A DNA stretch of 12,488 nt from Veillonella sp. (GTDB taxonomy: Bacteria > Bacillota > Negativicutes > Veillonellales > Veillonellaceae): assembly GCF_015058545.1 (NCBI RefSeq), contig NZ_SVCB01000091.1, positions 1 through 12,488 of the forward strand, read 5' to 3'. The notes under the pieces were generated by a model. That model worked only from the letters and a program-made list of their open reading frames with translations. It did not search any database and was not told where the DNA came from. The position numbers were made by a program, and so were the translations under genes. Shown here one piece after another: positions 5,826 through 12,488 of the stretch; within the stretch, counting starts at the first letter, position 1, and each line of letters starts with the position of its first letter.

Positions 5826-6440
5826 ATGTATAAGATTGGGTTAACCGGCGGTATTGCGTCCGGGAAAAGTACCGTATCCAACTGGCTTCGAGATAAAGGA
5901 GCACCTATTATTGATGCGGATATAGTAGCGCGTGAAGTTGTTGAACCGGGCACGCCGGGCCTAAAGGCTTTGGTGGCAGAATTCAGTGATGAAATTCTTA
6001 CACCGGAAGGCACGCTTGATCGTCCGAAGTTGGGCAGTATTATTTTTAACGATGAAGCCAAACGGAAGCGTACCAACGAAATTTTACACAGCTTCATTAA
6101 ACAACGCATTGACGAATTAGCTGAAAATTTTGCCAAAGAAGGCTATAAGGCTGTTATCTATGATATTCCCTTACTCATTGAAACCAATTGGTATAAGGAA
6201 ATGGATGAAGTGTGGCTCGTAGCTATCAACGAAGATGTTCAGACGGCTCGTTTGCAGGAACGTAACGGGTATACCTTAGAAGAAGCAAAAGCTCGTATTG
6301 CCAGTCAAATGCCGCTAGCGGAGAAGAAAAACTATAGTCATGTTGTGATTGATAATAATGGCACTTTGGCTGATTTAGCGGCGCAGTTAGAACAATTATG
6401 GCAAGCAAAAGGACATGTTTTTACTGAGGAGGATGCATGA
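5826..6440 (+). CDS. coaE: Dephospho-CoA kinase
   Basis: CoaE phosphorylates the ribose 3'-hydroxyl of dephospho-CoA with ATP, the last step of coenzyme A synthesis in the cytoplasm. The 204-residue length is normal. The P-loop GGIASGKST is at residues 8-16, the DAD substrate/metal site at 30-32 (IIDADIVARE), the core strand YDIPLLIE near 112-119, and the lid helix carries QERNGYTLEEAKARIASQM. GGGAG (5816-5820) lies 5 nt before the ATG. The gene starts 31 nt after mutM and its TGA overlaps the next ATG by 4 nt, so the two downstream products are probably translationally coupled. Confidence 0.95.
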   Translation: MYKIGLTGGIASGKSTVSNWLRDKGAPIIDADIVAREVVEPGTPGLKALVAEFSDEILTPEGTLDRPKLGSIIFNDEAKRKRTNEILHSFIKQRIDELAENFAKEGYKAVIYDIPLLIETNWYKEMDEVWLVAINEDVQTARLQERNGYTLEEAKARIASQMPLAEKKNYSHVVIDNNGTLADLAAQLEQLWQAKGHVFTEEDA

Positions 6441-7006
6441 AAGGCTCTACATTCTTAGCATGGTGCCTCGTAATTTTAGGCTGGTACTATTTCGCTGTGG
6501 GCGAACCGTATCTGGCGCGCACCTATGCGTATCCTTTAGAACATAGTGCCACTGTACATGCAGCGGCCAGGGCCAATAAGATTCCCTATTCGTTAGTCGC
6601 GGGGGTAATTCTGGCGGAGAGTAAGTTCAATGAACATGCCGAATCGGCACCGGGCGCTTTGGGGCTTATGCAACTCATGCCGGACACGGCGCACTGGATT
6701 GCGGAACAAATGAATGAACCAAAGTTGACCGATAATGATATTAAAGAACCGGATACTAATATTAAGCTGGGGACATGGTATTTAGCGTATTTACTGAATG
6801 AATTTAAAGGCAATAAAATTTTGGCCTTGGCTGCGTATAATGCCGGTCGTGGTCACGTGGAAGAATGGATGAGCCAATACGGTTGGGGCGACGACTTCGA
6901 CGATATTGAGCAAATCCCGTTTGCGGAGACTCGTGAGTATGTTACGGCGGTTTTAAAAAATCAGGAAAAATACGAGTCTCTATACGCTATGGATGACAAT
7001 CAATAG
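6437..7006 (+). CDS. Membrane-anchored lytic transglycosylase (SLT domain)
   Basis: Soluble-lytic-transglycosylase type enzymes cleave the MurNAc-GlcNAc bond of peptidoglycan, leaving 1,6-anhydro ends. The 189-residue protein has an N-terminal hydrophobic segment (about residues 5-22), either an uncleaved anchor or a signal peptide; no lipobox is clear. The SLT fold motifs follow in order: ILAESKF with catalytic E61, GALGLMQLMPDTA (73-85), LAAYNAGRGHVEEW (131-144) and FAETREYVTAVL. That is close to the minimal size of the family (MltE/YjbJ-like). AGGAGG (6427-6432) lies inside the end of coaE, and the start codon overlaps the coaE stop (ATGA). Pairing of coaE with an SLT gene is common in Clostridia and Negativicutes and probably reflects shared expression rather than a joint function. 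Confidence 0.93.
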   Translation: MKGSTFLAWCLVILGWYYFAVGEPYLARTYAYPLEHSATVHAAARANKIPYSLVAGVILAESKFNEHAESAPGALGLMQLMPDTAHWIAEQMNEPKLTDNDIKEPDTNIKLGTWYLAYLLNEFKGNKILALAAYNAGRGHVEEWMSQYGWGDDFDDIEQIPFAETREYVTAVLKNQEKYESLYAMDDNQ

Positions 7007-7035
7007 TATTAAATCAAGAGGAAGGATTATTTCAG

Positions 7036-7695
7036 ATGGCAGATGTAATTGCAGAATGTAAGGAACGCACCTATGATTTTTCATGGTTGCCGAATACTTT
7101 GGGCGATTTTAAACTGGTAATCGATACGACGGCAGAAGACTTGTATTATCGCTTTTTTCATTATGAAAATGAACTGGGATGGCGTTGGGAAGCCTTGTAT
7201 GATAAGGAAGTTGACGATTATATAGTTCATGTAGTGATGCCGCTTTTCTCTTTTACGGATATTAACTTTATTCGCGGTTCTTGGGAGGAGTTTGAGGCAG
7301 TGCTGAAAGAGCGCGCTGAGCAAGGTCTCACCGAGCGGTTAATCGAGCCTCAAAAAATGTTTACGTATGCATATAAACACAAAGGCCTTGCTGACTGGGC
7401 TTATGAAGAGTTTTTACCTCAACAGGTAAGTCCTTTTGTGCGGGATATTGCCCCAAGTAATGGGGTGTGCATGATTAACGGCTCGTACATTATCGGGGAA
7501 TATCGCATAATGGATGATACGTCGGGGCTGTTGCTTTTCTACAATGTACTGCGTGATGAGTTTTTTGCAGAGCTTCGGCGACACAATTATCCGGAGATTA
7601 ACCATGACCTCGACGCAAAGACATTACCGGAATTGGAAGCAAAACTGGAAAGTGAGCTTGTAAGAGTGCTTACGGACTTGCAAAATCGTTTATAG
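7036..7695 (+). CDS. Soluble protein of unknown function
   Basis: I do not recognise this 219-residue protein. GAGGAAGG (7018-7025) precedes ATG 7036 by 10 nt. It has no signal peptide or membrane span. It is acidic and rich in Trp, Tyr and Phe in the first two thirds (SWLPNTLGDF, LGWRWEALYD, FIRGSWEEF), with an alternating beta/helix pattern. It ends in a charged helix (LPELEAKLESELVRVLTDL) with heptad-like leucines that could form a coiled coil. No enzyme motif is visible. The gene lies 29 nt after the lytic transglycosylase, making it the last member of the polA cluster before the rimP promoter. Base composition matches its neighbours, so it looks native and may be a lineage-specific family. 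Confidence 0.8.
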   Translation: MADVIAECKERTYDFSWLPNTLGDFKLVIDTTAEDLYYRFFHYENELGWRWEALYDKEVDDYIVHVVMPLFSFTDINFIRGSWEEFEAVLKERAEQGLTERLIEPQKMFTYAYKHKGLADWAYEEFLPQQVSPFVRDIAPSNGVCMINGSYIIGEYRIMDDTSGLLLFYNVLRDEFFAELRRHNYPEINHDLDAKTLPELEAKLESELVRVLTDLQNRL

Positions 7696-7698
7696 TAT

Positions 7699-7727
7699 TT
7701 GTGTTTTGGCAGTGTTCATGATATAAT
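7699..7727 (+). promoter_or_regulatory. Promoter of the rimP-nusA-infB operon, extended -10
   Basis: TTGTGT (7699-7704) is 17 bp from TATAAT (7722-7727), and TG at 7719-7720 makes an extended -10. The string ATGATATAATA is identical to that at the candidate polA promoter. The start would be near 7734, about 150 nt before rimP. Confidence 0.7.
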
Positions 7728-7754
7728 ATACGTGATTCGAAATAAGCTTTTTTA

Positions 7755-7780
7755 AAAGAGTGGGCCTTGGCTCACTCTTT
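7755..7780 (+). promoter_or_regulatory. Leader hairpin upstream of rimP (possible attenuator)
   Basis: AAAGAGTGGGCC (7755-7766) pairs with GGCTCACTCTTT (7769-7780), 11 Watson-Crick pairs and one G-U, with a very tight tip. It lies just after the promoter, so it belongs to the rimP leader. The downstream sequence ACTTTATAG is only weakly U-rich, so termination would be partial at best. Hairpins of the type GAGTGGG...CCCACTC before rimP are, as I recall, frequent in Bacillota. Stopping readthrough from the polA cluster is an alternative role. Confidence 0.55.
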
Positions 7781-7885
7781 ACTTTATAGTAAAACACTAT
7801 ACAGGCGTACAAACAGGCAAGTGCTTGGCAAATACGATGTGAGTCATATTACAGGTGTTACATCAAAATGAAGGAGGCGATGACC

Positions 7886-8344
7886 ATGAAAAGAGAAGCC
7901 GTGGAAGAATTTGTATCCTCAATAGTGGAAGGGATTATTGAGGGCACAGAGATGGAACTGGTGGATGTGGAATATGTGCGCGAACGGGATTGGTATTTGC
8001 GTGTATATTTAGATAAGCCGGGCGGAGTCGATCTTGATGATTGTCAGATTGTCAGCGAGAAGCTGAGCGAAGTGTTGGATGCTAAAGATCCGATTAAAGA
8101 AAATTATTTATTGGAAGTATCTTCACCGGGACTGGATCGTGTTTTGAAAAAAGACAAAGACTTTGTTCGTTATCAAGGCGCCGACGTTGATGTACAGTTG
8201 TTTAAGCCGGTAGATGGGAAGAAGCAATTTACCGGAGCGCTGGGTGAGTTTACCGATGAGACGATTACGATTCAAGTCGGGGAAAACCCAATCGTGTTAG
8301 AACGAAGTGCTATTGCACAGATTCGTTTGCATTTTGAATTTTAA
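7886..8344 (+). CDS. rimP: Ribosome maturation factor RimP
   Basis: RimP helps late maturation of the 30S subunit and binds S12. I chose ATG 7886: AAGGAGG (7871-7877) lies 8 nt upstream, while the in-frame ATGs at 7868 and 7880 overlap or crowd this site. The resulting 152 residues match the usual family length. The N-terminal alpha/beta domain carries VDVEYVRERDWYLRVYLDK and the diagnostic LEVSSPGLDRVL (residues 76-87). The C-terminal SH3-like barrel ends IAQIRLHFEF. It is the first gene of the nusA-infB operon; polC, which often precedes rimP in Bacillota, is not upstream here. Confidence 0.95.
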   Translation: MKREAVEEFVSSIVEGIIEGTEMELVDVEYVRERDWYLRVYLDKPGGVDLDDCQIVSEKLSEVLDAKDPIKENYLLEVSSPGLDRVLKKDKDFVRYQGADVDVQLFKPVDGKKQFTGALGEFTDETITIQVGENPIVLERSAIAQIRLHFEF

Positions 8345-8384
8345 AGATAAAAAACTAAAACAGAAAATATTGGAGGAATAATAA

Positions 8385-9473
8385 GTGAGTCAAGAATTAG
8401 TACAGGCAGTTATGGTGTTAACAAAGCAGAAGGGTGTATCGCCGGAAGTGGTGTTTGAGTCCTTGGAGGCATCATTGCTGCAGGCTTACCGTAAGGAGCC
8501 GGGTTCCAATCAGGACGCCTATGTAGAATTAAACCGTGAGAGCGGTGAATATAAGGTTTTTGCCAAGAAAACCGTAGTTGCTGAAGTTGAGGACGCAGAG
8601 AAAGAAATTTCTCTCGCCGAAGCTCAACAACGGGATATGCGTTTTGAAGTGGGCGACATTGTAGAAGTTGATGTAACACCTAAGAACTTCGGACGTAGCG
8701 CTGCTCATACGGCTAAGCAAATGTTGATTCAACGTCTTAAAGAAGCGGAACGCAGCATTGTGTACGAAGAATATTTCAGCCGTGAAGGTGATATCATCAC
8801 CGGCCTTGTACAGCGCGTTGAAGGTCGCAATGTATTCGTTGACCTTGGCAAAACAGAAGCCATTTTACCACCGGCTGAACAGATTCCGACGGAAACATAC
8901 AAAGCAGGCGATCGCATTAAATGCTACATCGTAGAAGTTAAAAAGACCACCAAAGGTCCTCAGATTATGATCAGCCGTACTCATCCGGGCCTGTTAAAAC
9001 GCCTTTTCGAATTAGAAGTGCCTGAAATTTATGAAGGTGTTATCGAATTGAAATCCGTTGCTCGCGAACCGGGCATGCGCTCTAAAATTGCCGTAGTATC
9101 TCGTGATGAAACGATTGATGCGGTTGGCGCTTGCGTAGGTCCTAAAGGTCAGCGCGTTCAGAACATTGTGGATGAGTTAAACGATGAAAAAATTGATATC
9201 GTAAAATGGGATGAAGATCCGGCTGTTTATATTGCCAACTCTTTGAGCCCTGCTAAAGTAATTTCCGTAGATGTAAACGAAGAAGAAAAAACATCTCGCG
9301 TTATTGTACCGGATTACCAATTGTCTTTGGCTATCGGTAAAGCAGGTCAGAATGCGCGTTTGGCTGCTAAATTGACAAACTGGAAAATCGATATTAAGAG
9401 CGAAACACAAGCAGATGAAGTAGAACCGGAAACGGCTGCTAATGAATTGCTTGAAGGTGACGGTGAAGCGTAA
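8385..9473 (+). CDS. nusA: Transcription termination/antitermination factor NusA
   Basis: NusA binds RNA polymerase and nascent RNA, promoting pausing, intrinsic termination and antitermination of rRNA operons. The start is GTG 8385 with GGAGG (8372-8376) 8 nt before it. The 362 residues hold the polymerase-binding N-terminal domain (1-130), an S1 domain (about 135-200, EGDIITGLVQRVEGRNVFVDL), KH1 with GPKG at 252-255, and KH2 with GKAG at 318-321. A short acidic tail ends GDGEA. The acidic-repeat domains found in proteobacterial NusA are absent, as usual for Bacillota. Its stop overlaps the next start by one base (TAATG). Confidence 0.97.
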   Translation: MSQELVQAVMVLTKQKGVSPEVVFESLEASLLQAYRKEPGSNQDAYVELNRESGEYKVFAKKTVVAEVEDAEKEISLAEAQQRDMRFEVGDIVEVDVTPKNFGRSAAHTAKQMLIQRLKEAERSIVYEEYFSREGDIITGLVQRVEGRNVFVDLGKTEAILPPAEQIPTETYKAGDRIKCYIVEVKKTTKGPQIMISRTHPGLLKRLFELEVPEIYEGVIELKSVAREPGMRSKIAVVSRDETIDAVGACVGPKGQRVQNIVDELNDEKIDIVKWDEDPAVYIANSLSPAKVISVDVNEEEKTSRVIVPDYQLSLAIGKAGQNARLAAKLTNWKIDIKSETQADEVEPETAANELLEGDGEA

Positions 9474-9748
9474 TGAAGAAAAAAACACCTCCTATGCGTA
9501 TCTGTGTAGGTTGTGGCGAGTTGCGTAATAAGAAAGAGATGCTGCGCATCGTAGCCTCACCGGAAGGTACGATTGCTATAGATAGAACCGGCAAAGCGGC
9601 CGGTCGCGGTGCTTATATCGAACCGAAAGCGGAATGCTTTGAGACTGCTTATAAAGCGAAGCGCTTGGAACGGTCCTTAAAACGAGCCGTATCAGCTGAT
9701 ATTTATGAAAATCTGAAAGCTGAATTAGGGCTTAACGAGGCTGAATAA
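9473..9748 (+). CDS. rnpM: RNase P modulator RnpM (YlxR family)
   Basis: This is the DUF448/YlxR RNA-binding protein; the Bacillus subtilis homologue was renamed RnpM because it modulates RNase P. The 91 residues carry the family signature RICVGCG (C11, C14), the region KEMLRIVASPEG, and GRGAYI (44-49) followed by a basic helix AKRLERSLKRA. The start ATG 9473 shares a base with the nusA stop, and no strong ribosome binding site is seen, so translation is probably coupled to nusA. Confidence 0.92.
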   Translation: MKKKTPPMRICVGCGELRNKKEMLRIVASPEGTIAIDRTGKAAGRGAYIEPKAECFETAYKAKRLERSLKRAVSADIYENLKAELGLNEAE

Positions 9749-9752
9749 GCAA

Positions 9753-10058
9753 ATGAACGAAACGAAATTTAAGAATTTATTAGGCATGGCACAGCGAGCA
9801 GGTAAATTGTTATCCGGCGATTTTGTAGCGGAGAAAGCAATTAAACGGGGGAATGTTCCCTTAGCCTTGCTGGCAACTGATTGTGCTAAGAATAATGCGG
9901 AGAAATATATATGGTTAGCTCAGCAATATGATGTTCCGCTTAGAAATGTTTTGACAAAAGCGGAATTGGGTCATGCCATCGGCAAAGAACAAAGAGCTAT
10001 TGTACTTGTAAATGATGTGGGATTTGCGAAGGCAATGCTCAAAGAAATAGATAATTGA
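9753..10058 (+). CDS. ylxQ: L7Ae/L30e-family RNA-binding protein YlxQ
   Basis: The 101-residue product has the L7Ae/L30e fold pattern: LLGMAQRAGKLLSGDF (9-24), the strand LALLATDCAKNN, and the helix and turn DVPLRNVLTKAELGHAIGKEQRAIVLV. Proteins of this group bind kink-turn RNA. The exact role of YlxQ is not established. It starts 4 nt after rnpM and its stop lies 17 nt before infB, so it belongs to the same operon. Its ribosome binding site is weak (ACGAGG at 9735-9740), again suggesting coupling. Confidence 0.9.
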   Translation: MNETKFKNLLGMAQRAGKLLSGDFVAEKAIKRGNVPLALLATDCAKNNAEKYIWLAQQYDVPLRNVLTKAELGHAIGKEQRAIVLVNDVGFAKAMLKEIDN

Positions 10059-10075
10059 TTTGAGGGGGCATGCAG

Positions 10076-12488
10076 ATGTCAAAAAAAAGAATACGTGATT
10101 TAAGTAAAGAACTAAATGTAGAAAATAAACAGATTATAGACTTTTTAAGCCGTAACGGTTATGAGTCAAAAACTCCGGCCAGCGGTTTGGATGATGCAGG
10201 TATTGAACTTGTTACCAAACATTTTAAAAACCGCAGTGCTCAGGCACCAAAAGAAGCGCCTGTAAAGGCTGCTGAAATAAGTGCTAAACCGGCAGCTAAA
10301 GAAAGTCATAAAAAAGCGGAACCTAAAAAAGCAGACGCTCATAAATCCGAAGCCCCTAAAGGTGAGGCAAAGCAATCTGACGGTCAGAAACCGGCTCATA
10401 AACAAGAAGCCCGTCGTGCCGAACAAGGTCAGAAGCCTAACACGAATAAAGGAAATAACGGTAACCGTAATAATGATGGCAATCGTAATAATGAGGGCCG
10501 TCAGGATTCTCGCAATCAGCAGAACCAAAAACACGGTAATCGTCAAGAACAGCGTCAGGATAACCGCAACCAGGATAATCGTCGTCAAGACAACAAAGGT
10601 CAAGACCGTAATGACCGCAATAATCGTCACGGCGATAAGAAAAACGAGGGCGGCAATCGCAACGAACATCAAGACCGTAATCGCAACGATCATAATGATC
10701 GTAAAAACAATCGCGACAATCGCAACAGCAATAAAGAAGGTCGCAACAATCGTGACGGTGGTCGCGATAATAACAATGACCGTCGCAATAAAAAGGACAA
10801 GAAAAACCGTGGCGGAAACCGTCCACAGTCCTTATTGTCCACTTCTTTGGCGAAGAGCAAAAATCGCGTAAAACAGCGTAATGAACAGAATCGCCAGCAC
10901 AAAGAAGAAGAAAAACGTAAAGCAGAAGCTATGATTGCTACTCACATTGAAATCGGCCAGACCTTAACGGTTAAAGAATTAGCGGAAGCTATGGGCCGTG
11001 AAGTGAGTGAAATCATCAAAAAATTAATGTTATTAGGCGTTATGGCGACCATCAACCAGGAAATCGACTTTGATACGGCGTCCATCGTAGCGGAAGAATT
11101 CGGTGTAACCGTTTCCGAAGCAGCACCGGAAGAAGATCCGACGGAAATCGTAGAAGTGGAAGATTCGCCGGAAAGCTTACAGCCACGTCCGCCGGTTGTT
11201 ACTATTATGGGTCACGTTGACCATGGTAAAACTTCCTTATTGGACGTAATTCGTCAAACTAACGTAACCGCATCCGAAGCAGGCGGCATTACGCAGCATA
11301 TCGGTGCGTATATGGTTCGCTATAAAGGCAACAAGATTACCTTCTTGGATACGCCGGGCCATGAAGCGTTTACGGCTATGCGTTTGCGCGGTGCTCAGTC
11401 TACGGATATTGCCGTATTGGTAGTAGCTGCCGATGACGGTGTAATGCCGCAGACCATCGAAGCGATTAACCATGCGAAATCCGCTAATGTGCCTATTATC
11501 GTAGCCATTAACAAGATGGATAAACCGGGTGCCAACCCTGACCATGTTAAACAGCAGTTGGCTGAACACGGTTTATTGCCTGAAGAATGGGGCGGCGATG
11601 TAATCATGGTTCCTGTATCCGCTAAACAGCGTCAAGGTATTGATGATTTGCTCGAAAATATCTTGCTCGTAGCGGAAGTTATGGAATTAAAAGCTAACCC
11701 TAATCGTAATGCGCAGGGCGTTGTTATCGAAGCTAAACTCGATAAGGGCCGTGGTCCTGTATGTACTGTATTGGTACAAAAAGGTAGCCTCCGCGTTGGC
11801 GACAACATCATTGCCGGCGTAGCATACGGTAAAGTTCGTGCTATGACGAATGAACGCGGTGAAAAAGTAAAAGTAGCTCGTCCATCCATGCCGGTGGAAG
11901 TTCTCGGTTTATCCGATGTTCCGCAGGCTGGTGAAATCATGAATGCCGTTGATGACAACGAAGCTCGTGTAATTGCCGAAAAACGTGTGGAAAAACAACG
12001 TTTAGCTGAAATGGGTACGAGCCATAAAGTTACCTTGGACGATATCTTTAATCAGATTCAACAAGGTGAATTAAAAGACTTAAATATTATTATTAAAGCA
12101 GACGTTCAAGGCTCCGTAGAAGCATTGCGTCAATCTTTGGAAGCAATTAAGAATCCGGAAGTTCGTATCGTTATCGTCCATGCGGCGGTAGGTGCCATCA
12201 ACGAATCCGACGTTATGCTCGCATCCGCATCGAATGCTATTATTATCGGTTTTAATGTTCGTCCTGATGCAGTGGTTCGTAAAGCGGCTGAAAAAGAAAG
12301 TGTTGACCTTCGTACGTATCGCGTTATTTACGACGCCATCAACGACGTGGAAAGCGCTATGCGCGGTATGTTAACACCTGAATTCAAGGAAGTTATCTTG
12401 GGCCGTGCGGAAGTGCGCCAGGTTATTTCCACACCGAAAGCGATTGTGGCCGGTTCCTATGTGACTGAAGGTGTGATTACGAACAAAT
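10076..12488 (+). CDS. infB: Translation initiation factor IF-2 (3' end missing)
   Basis: IF2 is the GTPase that places fMet-tRNA on the 30S subunit and drives subunit joining. 804 codons are present and the frame is still open at the window end. I chose ATG 10076, 7 nt after GAGGGGG (10062-10068), over the in-frame ATG at 10070. Order: an IF2_N domain (residues 1-50), an Ala/Lys/Glu-rich linker, a 128-residue Asn/Arg/Asp/Gln/Gly tract (122-249), a second IF2_N domain (about 289-345), then the G domain with GHVDHGKT (379-386), DTPGH (425-429) and NKMD (479-482). Domain II and the start of the domain III/C2 region ([11 protein letters not shown]) follow. All GTPase motifs are intact. Several long open frames overlap the Asn/Arg tract on both strands because of its biased codons; they are not genes. 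Confidence 0.97.
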   Translation, partial: MSKKRIRDLSKELNVENKQIIDFLSRNGYESKTPASGLDDAGIELVTKHFKNRSAQAPKEAPVKAAEISAKPAAKESHKKAEPKKADAHKSEAPKGEAKQSDGQKPAHKQEARRAEQGQKPNTNKGNNGNRNNDGNRNNEGRQDSRNQQNQKHGNRQEQRQDNRNQDNRRQDNKGQDRNDRNNRHGDKKNEGGNRNEHQDRNRNDHNDRKNNRDNRNSNKEGRNNRDGGRDNNNDRRNKKDKKNRGGNRPQSLLSTSLAKSKNRVKQRNEQNRQHKEEEKRKAEAMIATHIEIGQTLTVKELAEAMGREVSEIIKKLMLLGVMATINQEIDFDTASIVAEEFGVTVSEAAPEEDPTEIVEVEDSPESLQPRPPVVTIMGHVDHGKTSLLDVIRQTNVTASEAGGITQHIGAYMVRYKGNKITFLDTPGHEAFTAMRLRGAQSTDIAVLVVAADDGVMPQTIEAINHAKSANVPIIVAINKMDKPGANPDHVKQQLAEHGLLPEEWGGDVIMVPVSAKQRQGIDDLLENILLVAEVMELKANPNRNAQGVVIEAKLDKGRGPVCTVLVQKGSLRVGDNIIAGVAYGKVRAMTNERGEKVKVARPSMPVEVLGLSDVPQAGEIMNAVDDNEARVIAEKRVEKQRLAEMGTSHKVTLDDIFNQIQQGELKDLNIIIKADVQGSVEALRQSLEAIKNPEVRIVIVHAAVGAINESDVMLASASNAIIIGFNVRPDAVVRKAAEKESVDLRTYRVIYDAINDVESAMRGMLTPEFKEVILGRAEVRQVISTPKAIVAGSYVTEGVITNK
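10439..10822 (+). repeat. Low-complexity Asn/Arg-rich coding tract in infB
   Basis: Codons for residues 122-249 of IF2 give about 39 Asn and 25 Arg in 128 residues. The rest is Asp, Gln, Gly, Lys, His, Glu and single Ser or Thr, with no aliphatic or aromatic residue. At DNA level short words recur (CAAGACCGTAAT at two places, AATCGCAAC several times), which suggests growth by slippage or unequal exchange. Confidence 0.85.

Noticed and set aside
10166..10902. Long open frames on the minus strand and in another plus frame across the infB linker
   Set aside because: They arise from the biased AAT/AAC/CGT/GAC codons of the IF2 tract. Their products are hydrophobic or repetitive mirror images, without ribosome binding sites, and infB is intact in the true frame.

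Overview
The window looks like chromosomal DNA of a low-to-moderate G+C member of the Bacillota. The gene orders polA-mutM-coaE-lytic transglycosylase and rimP-nusA-ylxR-ylxQ-infB are both typical of that phylum. Protein flavour and the diderm-like mixture of genes make a Negativicutes (Veillonella/Dialister-like) source my best guess. The genus is not proven from the sequence.

Left part (about 1-1660) is an AT-rich accessory margin. It holds the possible tail of an upstream gene, a small multi-spanning membrane protein of unknown function (112-705), a short gene broken by an in-frame TGA (738-956), and a bidirectional terminator (965-1000). These are followed by a dead, internally deleted insertion sequence (1077-1556). 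That element still shows 23-bp inverted ends, an 8-bp target duplication and the C-terminal coding block of an IS256/IS1249-like transposase.

Centre-left (1584-2220) holds rpsT (ribosomal protein S20) on the minus strand, with a UUG start, a clear promoter and a remarkable palindromic terminator. It is divergent from polA. The polA leader carries three 32-bp tandem imperfect repeats, each containing a small dyad.

Centre (2221-7695) is a tightly spaced plus-strand DNA-repair and housekeeping cluster: polA (DNA polymerase I), mutM (formamidopyrimidine-DNA glycosylase), coaE (dephospho-CoA kinase), a membrane-anchored lytic transglycosylase overlapping coaE by 4 nt, and a soluble protein of unknown function. 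polA and mutM work in the same base-excision repair route: MutM excises oxidised purines and Pol I fills the gap.

Right part (7699-12488) is the transcription/translation operon rimP-nusA-rnpM(ylxR)-ylxQ-infB. It has its own extended -10 promoter and a leader hairpin. infB is cut by the window end; its N-terminal linker has become a 128-residue Asn/Arg/Asp/Gln/Gly tract with no aliphatic or aromatic residue.

I see no CRISPR array, prophage, defence system, tRNA or rRNA gene. No convincing new multi-gene system is present. The most rewarding oddities are the polA leader repeats, the IF2 linker, the eroded IS, and substitutions in the MutM intercalation triad.
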